DNA from: an uncultured bacterium
Lineage (GTDB): Bacteria; Myxococcota_A; Polyangia; Polyangiales; Houyiibacteriaceae
DNA length: 64,000 bases
Assembly (NCBI GenBank): GCA_938024995.1
Contig: CALJDU010000038.1
Span: 52,133-116,132 of the forward strand
Direction of reading: 5' to 3'
Made by a program: the position numbers and the translations under genes
The notes under the pieces: model-generated
Databases searched by the model: none
Seen by the model: only the letters and a program-made list of their open reading frames with translations
What the model was told of the DNA's origin: nothing
Shown here: one piece after another, positions 57,833 to 64,000 of the stretch
Numbering within the stretch: position 1 is the stretch's first letter
How the letters are laid out: each line of letters begins with the position of its first letter

Positions 57833-58843
57833 ATGCGAGCCTTAACTCTTCTTCTTGCCGGCGCCATGGCTGGCACCTTTGCTCTCGGGACGTCGATCGC
57901 GAGCGCCCAAGACGTCGCGTTACCGGGCGATCCGAGCGACGCGGAAGCACAGGGCGAAGCGATGATGGACGCCGCGCCGGACCCTCGGGTCGGCGAGCCC
58001 TCGGAGCCCGCGCCCGACGCGGTCGCGGAGGAACCGATCGCCACCCCGACCACCCCGGCTTCGGTCGTCGCGGGGGGCTCTGACCTGATGGCGGAGCAAG
58101 CGGAAGCAGAAGCACGCGTCGCGGGCGAAGACGACGCGCCGGCGACGGTGGATACGCCGAGCGATTGCTCGGGGTCGGTCGAGCGACCGGGCTGCAAGTA
58201 CTACTTCCTCGGCGCGATGTACCGGCACACCTGGACCCCCGGCTTCATCCTGAACCTCTTTACCGAGGACGCGACCAAGACCAACAACGTCAGCTTCGGC
58301 TTGAGCTTCTCGTATCGAAAAGACGGACTCAGCGTCGTCACCGATCTGTACTGGCAACGCTTTGCGGTCAACGGCCCGTTCCGCGGTCTCAACGACCCGA
58401 TCGAAGAGACCGAGATCATCGACAGCAACCTCTCGGCGGTCATGGTCGGCGTGACGTTTCTCTGGAGCTCCAACTTCAGCGACGTCTTCGCGATCGAGTA
58501 CGGCCTCGGCCTTGGCCTCGGCGTCGTGCTCGGCGACATGACGCGCACCGAGGCCTACCCGAGCGGCGATGGCTACGCCCCCTGCGTCGCCCCCGGAAGC
58601 CCCGTGGAAGGTGGACGCTTCTGCGATGGTCCCCCCGCGGCCGACGGTGCGAGCGGGGGTCACTACGGTGTGGTCGCGCGCAAGTGGACCCAAGGCGGAA
58701 GCGTCCCAAACGTCTGGCTTCGCCTCGCGCCCACCCTCGGTGTTCGCATCAAGCCGATCCGGCAGCTCCAATTCCGCCTCGGCGGTGGCTTCGACATCTT
58801 CAGCGGCTTCTTCGGTGAAGCCCGGATCGACATCGGCTTCTAG
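57833..58843 (+). CDS. Outer membrane beta-barrel-like protein
   Basis: 336 residues with a signal peptide (MRALTLLLAGAMAGTFALGT, cleavage at ASAQ). An acidic, Ala/Pro/Glu-rich stretch (about 28-115) precedes a beta-barrel-like part with alternating aromatic strands (YFLGAMYRHTWTPGFILNL, NVSFGLSFSYRKDGLSVVTD, SDVFAIEYGLGLGLGVVLGD) ending FFGEARIDIGF, a typical C-terminal Phe motif for outer membrane insertion. No specific family recognised. Confidence 0.75.
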   Translation: MRALTLLLAGAMAGTFALGTSIASAQDVALPGDPSDAEAQGEAMMDAAPDPRVGEPSEPAPDAVAEEPIATPTTPASVVAGGSDLMAEQAEAEARVAGEDDAPATVDTPSDCSGSVERPGCKYYFLGAMYRHTWTPGFILNLFTEDATKTNNVSFGLSFSYRKDGLSVVTDLYWQRFAVNGPFRGLNDPIEETEIIDSNLSAVMVGVTFLWSSNFSDVFAIEYGLGLGLGVVLGDMTRTEAYPSGDGYAPCVAPGSPVEGGRFCDGPPAADGASGGHYGVVARKWTQGGSVPNVWLRLAPTLGVRIKPIRQLQFRLGGGFDIFSGFFGEARIDIGF

Positions 58844-58849
58844 CAGCCC

Positions 58850-58868
58850 GGGTCTTCGAAAAAGACCC
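58850..58868 (+). other. Stem-loop after the beta-barrel gene
   Basis: GGGTCTT and AAGACCC form a 7-bp stem with a CGAAA loop 6 nt after the stop. It lacks a T run and may be a weak terminator or attenuator before the parvulin gene. Confidence 0.35.
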
Positions 58869-58886
58869 AAATCGAATTGAAAACAC

Positions 58887-58911
58887 GCGGGCTTCCTGAA
58901 AGCTTGCCCGC
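58887..58911 (+). other. Inverted repeat abutting the parvulin start codon
   Basis: GCGGGC and GCCCGC bracket 13 nt, and the second arm ends at the base before ATG 58912. The hairpin would place the start codon at its foot and leaves no clear Shine-Dalgarno. Confidence 0.4.
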
Positions 58912-60042
58912 ATGAAGCGTTCCCACCTTGTCGCGCTCTTGGGCGGAACCGCCCTGTCTTTGATCGCGGTCGCGGTCGCGCGGCCGTCACAGGCGCCCGC
59001 CCAGCCAACCACGATGACCGCGGCGGATCCGACCGCGACGCCTGGGGCACCTGGCGATCGCGCTGAGCCGGCCGCTCCCGCGCGGTCGCCAGAAGAGATC
59101 AGCCGACGTTCCCAGGTGTACGCCAGCGTGGGCGAGCTTCAGCTCACGGTCGGTGAGATCGAGGACTCGATCAACAGCCAGCAGCCGTTCCTCCGAGGTC
59201 GGTTTAGCGATCCTGAGAAGCTCCGCGAGCACGCGGATCGGCTGCTGCGTTTTGAGCTTCTCGCGCGCGAGGCGGAGCGACGGGAGTTTGATGAGAACCC
59301 GGTCGTCGTACGCGCGTCCAAGCAGAGCGCGGTCCAGCACCTCATCCGAACCGAGTTTGACGAGCAGATCACGCCAGAGTCGGTGACTGACGAAGAGGTC
59401 CGCGCGCACTACGACGCGAACATCGCGGAGTTCCGCCGCCCGGAAATGGCCCGCGCGAGTCACATCTTGGTGGCCGACGAAGCGCTGGCGCGGCAGCTCA
59501 TCGAAGAAGCGAAAGAAGCAGATGTACGCGCCTTCCGCGCGCTCGCGCGACGACACAGCATCGACACCGCCACCAAGCTTCGCGGCGGCGACCTTCGCTA
59601 CTTCACGCGAGAGGGGCGACCGCCCGGCGGGCGTGACGAGCCGATTCACCAAGCGATCGTCAGCGCGACGTTTGAGCTTGAGGATGTGGGCGACGTCGCG
59701 CCTGAGCCGATCGCGGTGAACGAGGCCTTCAGCGTGTTGAAGCTGACCGGCCGCCGCGCGATGGAAGAGCGCGCGTTCGAGAACGCGGCGCAAGGCGTTC
59801 GACTCCGTCTTTGGCGCGAGAAGCGTCAGGCGGCGATCGAAGAGTTCGTCAACGGTCTTCGCCGACAGCTCGCACCCGAAGTGTTCGCGGACCGGATGCG
59901 CGCGATCCACCTCGCGCCGGTCGACCCCGCGACCGGGTTCCAGAACGCGCATGGACGCGCGCAGACCCAGACCCCCGAAGAGCAGCAGGCCGAAGCGGAA
60001 GCGGAAGAAGCCGCCGAGCCAGTTTCCCCGACCGAGATGTAG
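58912..60042 (+). CDS. Parvulin-type peptidyl-prolyl isomerase (SurA/PrsA-like)
   Basis: 376 residues. Signal peptide (MKRSHLVALLGGTALSLIAV). N-terminal helical chaperone part (about 60-185, VYASVGELQLTVGEIEDSIN, LLRFELLAREAERRE). PpiC domain about 190-285 with ASHILVADEALARQL, FRALARRHSID and GGDLRYFTREGRPP. Helical C-terminus. The second His and the conserved aromatic residues should be checked for activity. Likely a periplasmic folding factor for outer membrane proteins, consistent with the barrel gene upstream. Confidence 0.88.
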   Translation: MKRSHLVALLGGTALSLIAVAVARPSQAPAQPTTMTAADPTATPGAPGDRAEPAAPARSPEEISRRSQVYASVGELQLTVGEIEDSINSQQPFLRGRFSDPEKLREHADRLLRFELLAREAERREFDENPVVVRASKQSAVQHLIRTEFDEQITPESVTDEEVRAHYDANIAEFRRPEMARASHILVADEALARQLIEEAKEADVRAFRALARRHSIDTATKLRGGDLRYFTREGRPPGGRDEPIHQAIVSATFELEDVGDVAPEPIAVNEAFSVLKLTGRRAMEERAFENAAQGVRLRLWREKRQAAIEEFVNGLRRQLAPEVFADRMRAIHLAPVDPATGFQNAHGRAQTQTPEEQQAEAEAEEAAEPVSPTEM

Positions 60043-60098
60043 CGGACCCAGGGTTCCCAAAGGACCCCCCCCTGGTTCCCCTCATGTGGCGACTGCGA

Positions 60099-60476
60099 CT
60101 AGATCGCGGACGCGCGAGGCGACTCGGTCGCGAGCGCATCCGCGAGAACGTCTGCCTTTAGTGGCTTCCGCAAAAACGAGTGCACCATGCCGATCCGAAG
60201 AAGATCCCGCTCGTGCGGCACCTCGTACCCTGAGAACAAGACGCGCCGCACCTCAGGGTGCTGATGCATCACGTTTTCGAGTAGCCAGATCCCCGTCGGG
60301 CCGGGAGGCATGTAGTAGTCCGTGACGACCGCGGTAAAGTCCGTCGAATCGAGAGCCTTGAGCGCATCTCGTGCGTCTCCGACACCCGTGACTCGGACAT
60401 CGAACTTGCGCAGAGATCGCTTGATGCTTCGGCGCAGGAACGGGTCGTCATCAACAAAAAGGATATGCTTCGGCAT
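60099..60476 (-). CDS. Stand-alone response regulator receiver protein
   Basis: 125 residues, only a receiver domain. Acidic pair in ILFVDDD (positions 9-11), phospho-acceptor Asp53 in VVTDYYMPPG, Ser82 in VLFSGYE and Lys104 in LRKPLKAD are all in place. No output domain, so it works as a CheY-like or Spo0F-like relay. It is convergent with the parvulin gene and alone on its strand. TACAGT ends 8 nt before the ATG, with TTCACC 17 nt upstream of it. Confidence 0.92.
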   Translation of the reverse strand: MPKHILFVDDDPFLRRSIKRSLRKFDVRVTGVGDARDALKALDSTDFTAVVTDYYMPPGPTGIWLLENVMHQHPEVRRVLFSGYEVPHERDLLRIGMVHSFLRKPLKADVLADALATESPRASAI

Positions 60477-60614
60477 GGCGTGTTACTGTAAAAGTACACA
60501 CTACACTGGTGAATGCAACCCGGACCCTACTGAATTCCTTCGTGATTTAGCCTTTGGGAGGCTGATCTGACCCGAAGGCGCGCGCTGGCTTTTCGCGGCT
60601 TTCATGGATCCCGC

Positions 60615-60642
60615 GCGACGGTCCGACTGCCCGCAGTATAGT
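60615..60642 (+). promoter_or_regulatory. Putative promoter of the 60674-62325 pair
   Basis: GCGACG, a 16-nt spacer and TATAGT (5/6 match), about 30 nt before the ATG at 60674. The roughly 200-nt gap 60477-60673 also contains the divergent promoter of the receiver gene. Confidence 0.4.
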
Positions 60643-60673
60643 CCGCCGCCGTGCGAGCGAGAGACAAACACGG

Positions 60674-61315
60674 ATGAGCGGTGAGGTGTTCAAGCACCTT
60701 CGCGCGCTCCTCATCACGCTCGTGGTGCTCGGTGCCGCCTGTGAAGGGCTCCCGATCCCGCGGGTCAGCGCCGGTGTGCTTCGCGCCGACTTCAACCAAC
60801 AAGAGCTCAGGCGATGGAGCGCGCGTCTCACGGATTGGGGCTACCCGATCACGAAGCCTGAGTTGGAGCGCGAGGTCCTCAATCTCTCCGAGCGCTTCGG
60901 CAAGGTGCACCGCGTGCTCAGCGCGCCTGCGCGAGTTTGGCTCACGCCCATCGCCGCGACCCAGCGCTGGGCGCTCTTTCCGGTCGTTGATCACGCCCCC
61001 TGGTGGCTCCACGTGGAATCTCGCGGGCGCGGCGAATCGGAGTTCAAGCTGGTGTTCCGCCCTCACGATCCGGAGCACGTCTACCAGTCGCGGCTCGTCT
61101 ACCGACGAATGCGCGGCGCGTGGAACCCGGGCACCTCCGGACCGCGCGGAGACTACGGTCGATTCTGCGACTGGATCGCGAACCAGATCTTCGAAGGAGA
61201 TCCCGACGCGGTCGAGGTTCGCGTTCGTTACCGCCGGGTGTACCTGAATCGGCCCGGGCTCACGCCTCGCGACACGACCCCGCAGTGGTCGCACGAGCAG
61301 CGGCGCCGTCGATGA
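60674..61315 (+). CDS. Unknown lipoprotein coupled to an HTTM protein
   Basis: 213 residues. Hydrophobic N-terminus (LRALLITLVVLGAAC) with a possible lipobox. The remainder has tryptophan-rich segments (WLTPIAATQRWALFPVVDHA, PWWLHVESRGRGE) and a basic C-terminus. No family recognised. The stop overlaps the HTTM gene start by 4 nt (ATGA), so the two proteins are made together and probably act together at the membrane. Confidence 0.65.
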   Translation: MSGEVFKHLRALLITLVVLGAACEGLPIPRVSAGVLRADFNQQELRRWSARLTDWGYPITKPELEREVLNLSERFGKVHRVLSAPARVWLTPIAATQRWALFPVVDHAPWWLHVESRGRGESEFKLVFRPHDPEHVYQSRLVYRRMRGAWNPGTSGPRGDYGRFCDWIANQIFEGDPDAVEVRVRYRRVYLNRPGLTPRDTTPQWSHEQRRRR

Positions 61316-62325
61316 CGCGTCCCTCCGTAGCGGCTCGCTTGAGGAGCAAGTGGAGCGCCTGGGTGACGTTGCTCGACGCTCGCGAACCAGCGACCGCGCT
61401 TGCGCTCATCCGGATCTTGGTCGGGCTCGTTCTCTTCTACGACTTCACGATGATCGAGTTCCACGATCTTGTGCCGAGCCTCTTTGGGCCGCACGCGGAA
61501 GGGGGGATCGCGGCGACGGTTGGCTCGGCGAACCCGCCCATCGTGTATCGCTGGCTCGGCGCGACCACGAGCACCGGGATCTTGATCCACCGCGTCGCGT
61601 GGGTCTCTTCGTTGCTCTTCGCGTTCGGGGTGCTCACGCGCGTGTCTGGCGCGATCTTGCTCTTCTCCTTCGCGCAGCTCGCCCATGCCTACGCGATCGG
61701 CGACCGCGGCATCGACATGATCCTACGTCACGCGATCACGCTGCTCATCTTCTCGGGCTCCCACGCGACGCTCTCGATCGACGCGCGCGTGCGAACCGGT
61801 TCGTTCTTTCCTCGGTCCAGCGTCCCCGCCTGGCCGCGCTTTCTCCTCGTCGCGCAGCTCGCGTGGGTCTACTTCAGCGCGGGCATCAACAAAACACACC
61901 CGAGCTGGCTCCCGTTCCCGATCGGACAATCCGACGCGCTCTACTTCGTCCTGCTCGATCCCCACTTCGCGCGCTTCGACTTCTCGTTCATCAACTCAGT
62001 GGTCCCGCTCACTCAGCTCGGCACCTTCGCGACGGTCGCGTTCGAGCTCACGGCGCCGCTCTTCGTGTTCACGCTCTACTGTCGCCGCTTTCCCGGCGAC
62101 GGTCGACTGCGCAGAGCGCTGACGCGCGTCCGGTTCCGTGAGCTGTGGATGCTGGTCGGCGCGTCGTTTCATCTGCTCTTGGTCGTCACGCTCCGACTCG
62201 GGATCTTCCCCTTCGGGATGCTCGCTTGCTACCCCGCGTTCGCGCGTGGCGAAGACGTGGATCGCTTTCTGCGCCGGGAAAGAGGCGAACCGCGCGCCGC
62301 CTCGATCGCGGACGAAGAAGAGTGA
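61312..62325 (+). CDS. HTTM-domain membrane protein (vitamin K-dependent carboxylase-like)
   Basis: 337 residues from ATG 61312; an upstream in-frame extension lies within the preceding gene. Eight or so helices, with the HTTM features: a first helix with ALIRILVGLVLFYDF, the GDRGIDMILRHAITLLIFSG segment, and VYFSAGINKTHPSWLPF, the conserved helix with Gly and Lys. The domain is related to gamma-glutamyl carboxylases and to lipase-maturation-type membrane enzymes, but bacterial functions are largely unknown. Coupled to the lipoprotein upstream. Confidence 0.8.
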   Translation: MTRPSVAARLRSKWSAWVTLLDAREPATALALIRILVGLVLFYDFTMIEFHDLVPSLFGPHAEGGIAATVGSANPPIVYRWLGATTSTGILIHRVAWVSSLLFAFGVLTRVSGAILLFSFAQLAHAYAIGDRGIDMILRHAITLLIFSGSHATLSIDARVRTGSFFPRSSVPAWPRFLLVAQLAWVYFSAGINKTHPSWLPFPIGQSDALYFVLLDPHFARFDFSFINSVVPLTQLGTFATVAFELTAPLFVFTLYCRRFPGDGRLRRALTRVRFRELWMLVGASFHLLLVVTLRLGIFPFGMLACYPAFARGEDVDRFLRRERGEPRAASIADEEE

Positions 62326-62371
62326 GACGATCGGATCGAAACGCCGCTCGCGGCCTCCGGCCCGATCCGGT

Positions 62372-63331
62372 TTACCGCCTCACGACATCGGTCGCAGCAG
62401 CCTGTGAGCCGCGCAGTCGCGCGTGGACCAAGTAGCCGCGGGCGGACCAGAGGTCCCAGTCGTCCGTCACGTTCTCGACAAGCGTGTCCTGTCCCATCGC
62501 GTCACGCTCCACCCGCTGTCGACGCGGCCTCCCGGTAGGGGTCAGTGACTCGGCGCATGCAGAGACGTCAAAGCGATGACTCTTCCCGTCGGCCGCGATG
62601 CCCCGCGCGACGAAGCGCGACTTCAAGACACCAAGCGCCAGCGACCGCTGATGCGCCGCGAGCCCCAGACCGCCGACCTCGCAGCTCCGCTCCAGCACGC
62701 GAACGATCCGCTCGGGAAAGTAGAGGTCCAATACGGTCCGGCTCGCCCACTCGACGCGGCGCGTCCGAGGACTGGACGGTAGAACCGGGCTCGACGACCG
62801 CTCGCGCACATGACGAACGCCGAGCGTCCCGAAGAGGACAAAGCGAGCGTCGCTCATCGCGTGCTCCTCGCGGCCCCCGGTGTGATCGGAGATCACGATC
62901 GTGTCTTCGCTGGCGGTGAGCGCGGTCGGCGTCACGACGGGTGGGAGCGCGTCCAGATCCTCCGCGTCGAAGCGCGCCGACCGAAGAGACGACTTCTCCA
63001 AGAGCTGGTGCACCGCGTCTGCCCGGGACGTGGTGGGGTACGGATGAAACCAGGTCGTCGGTCGTCGCAGCCGCTGGTCCACGACATGCGACGGCAGCAA
63101 GAGAACGCGCGACGCGTCATCGACCGCGCGAGCGCTGTGCTGCCCTGGCGCGATCCCGACCCAAGCATCGCGAGGACGCTCCACCCGCGGGATCCACCAA
63201 GCCAGCTCTGACTCGCGTCGAGAGGCGCTGCGACCGCAGTAGACACATCGCGTGACACCGGGACGCGCTTGTCGTGAGCAGGACTCACACCGCTGCAGCT
63301 CTTCCGCCTCTGCAGCTCGCTCCCCGCTCAT
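62372..63331 (-). CDS. Zinc-ribbon protein of unknown function
   Basis: 319 residues from ATG 63331. Residues 15-32 hold two CxxC pairs (CESC and CVYC, Cys15, 18, 29, 32), a treble or zinc-ribbon knuckle. Residues about 40-319 are a mix of strands and helices with no recognised motif, rich in Arg and Val (RVLLLPSHVVDQRLR, FVLFGTLGVRHVRERSS). TACACT ends 6 nt before the ATG, agreeing with this start; the longer open frame runs into the repeat array and is not coding. Confidence 0.65.
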   Translation of the reverse strand: MSGERAAEAEELQRCESCSRQARPGVTRCVYCGRSASRRESELAWWIPRVERPRDAWVGIAPGQHSARAVDDASRVLLLPSHVVDQRLRRPTTWFHPYPTTSRADAVHQLLEKSSLRSARFDAEDLDALPPVVTPTALTASEDTIVISDHTGGREEHAMSDARFVLFGTLGVRHVRERSSSPVLPSSPRTRRVEWASRTVLDLYFPERIVRVLERSCEVGGLGLAAHQRSLALGVLKSRFVARGIAADGKSHRFDVSACAESLTPTGRPRRQRVERDAMGQDTLVENVTDDWDLWSARGYLVHARLRGSQAAATDVVRR

Positions 63332-63480
63332 CCCAGCAGTGTAGCAGCTCCGCGCGCGCGCTCGATCGAGCCACAAAGAGGATGAACAACCAACACGCTC
63401 GAACGACAACACCCACGCCCCACGCGCCCCCTCGCAACAAAAGCAGTACGCGACAAACCCGCTCCGGAGAACCCGCTCCA
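63332..63480. other. Non-coding stretch between the zinc-ribbon gene and the tandem repeat
   Basis: 149 nt with a strong A/C bias on the plus strand, like the repeat that follows. It holds the minus-strand promoter-like TACACT (63338-63343 on the plus strand as AGTGTA) and no convincing gene. Confidence 0.5.
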
Positions 63481-64000
63481 TCTGCCATCCGCAGCATGCG
63501 CGACCCCAAGAACGAACGAGACAACCCGATCGCTCAAGACAGCCCACGTCCAACCACGAACACAAACCGAACGCGCAACCCTCTCCCAACAAAGCAGCGC
63601 GTGAACCACTCAAGCGGCGAACCCTCGTCGAACGCGGAGGATGGGCGGGTGGGGTCAGAAGCTTCCTCGCGAACCTCACGCAACGCGGCGGAAGCTGGCG
63701 CGCCCCATCTGCCATCCGCAGCAATGCGCAGAACAAGAACGAACGAGACAACCCGATCGCTCAAGACAGCCCACGTCCAACCACGAACACAAACGGACCG
63801 CGCGACCCTCTCCCAATAAAGCAGCGCGTGAACCACTCAAGCGGCGAACCCTCGGAGAAAGCGGAGGATGGGCGGGTGGGGTCAGAAGCTTCCTCGCGAA
63901 CCTCCCGCAACGCGGCTGAAGCTGGCGCGCCCCATCTGCCATCCGCAGCATGCGCGACCCCAAGAACGAACGATCCAACCCGCTCGCAAACAAACACGAA
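63481..64000 (+). repeat. 227-bp tandem repeat, at least 2.3 copies, running off the window
   Basis: Landmarks recur at exactly 227 bp: TCTGCCATCCGCAGCA starts at 63481, 63708 and 63935, and AAGAACGAACGA at 63508, 63735 and 63962. Copies 1 and 2 are nearly identical with scattered substitutions; the partial third copy diverges after about 40 nt. The plus strand is A/C rich with a G-rich block (GGATGGGCGGGTGGGG). 227 is not divisible by three, so no frame survives through more than one copy, which argues against coding use. Confidence 0.95.

Noticed and set aside
62372..63751. The zinc-ribbon gene extended upstream to a 459-residue protein
   Set aside because: The extra 140 residues lie in the tandem repeat region and have biased Arg/Cys/Ser/Leu composition; the ATG at 63331 has a -10 hexamer at 6 nt.
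63481..64000. A CRISPR array at the right edge
   Set aside because: The repeat unit is 227 bp with no alternating unique spacers, and no cas genes are present.

Overview
This is a high-GC (about two thirds G+C by eye), gene-dense chromosomal window. It most resembles a myxobacterium-type genome (Myxococcota, Polyangia/Sandaracinus-like). That placement is inferred from gene content: a eukaryote-like Ser/Thr kinase, a DUF4388/J-domain protein, an MXAN_5187-like coiled-coil protein, a CxxC zinc-ribbon protein, many histidine kinases, and secreted lipoproteins built from Asp-Thr-Gly, Cys-rich or calcium-binding repeats. No rRNA, tRNA, CRISPR array, IS element or phage gene was seen.

Layout. 1-1824: two glycosyltransferases, convergent with glmS. 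1811-6751 (minus): housekeeping genes glmS, then the replication/repair set dnaX-ybaB-recR. 6834-10001: a membrane HELGH protein and a two-gene secreted operon (a transglutaminase-like lipoprotein and a partner), ending at a clear terminator. 10137-13451: a translationally coupled redox module of ferredoxin reductase, MerR-type regulator and ferritin-like diiron oxygenase, preceded by a perfect palindrome over the -35 element. 13475-16322: small envelope proteins and a HEAT-repeat protein. 16415-24707: MXAN_5187-like protein, rarA, a small degenerate histidine kinase, YbjN-like, SRPBCC and hotdog proteins, a 5'-nucleotidase lipoprotein and a Ser/Thr kinase. 24797-29385: a polytopic glycosyltransferase-like protein, two envelope proteins and a Cys-rich lamin-tail lipoprotein. 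29418-36176 (minus): four genes joined by 4-nt overlaps (class A PBP, FG-GAP protein, family 5 solute-binding-like protein, NtrY-like kinase). 36353-41021: a TrmH-like methyltransferase, the orphan 3' end of a degraded gene, a fatty acid desaturase and a BarA-like hybrid kinase. 41104-44060: pntAB, where pntA can only start at ATT. 44145-51659: OmpA-like lipoprotein, DUF4388/J protein, PQQ-type beta-propeller, LRR-like protein, and pmbA/tldD. 51818-62325: TerB-like protein, two repeat-rich lipoproteins, thiO, a hydrolase, a beta-barrel, a parvulin, a receiver protein and an HTTM pair. 62372-64000: a zinc-ribbon protein, then a non-coding 227-bp tandem repeat that runs off the window.

Three points stand out. 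pntA has an ATT start behind an ideal Shine-Dalgarno. Many first genes of transcription units carry a TAnnnT-type -10 hexamer only 6-8 nt before the start codon, which suggests common leaderless transcription. The right edge holds a 227-bp tandem repeat whose period is not a multiple of three.
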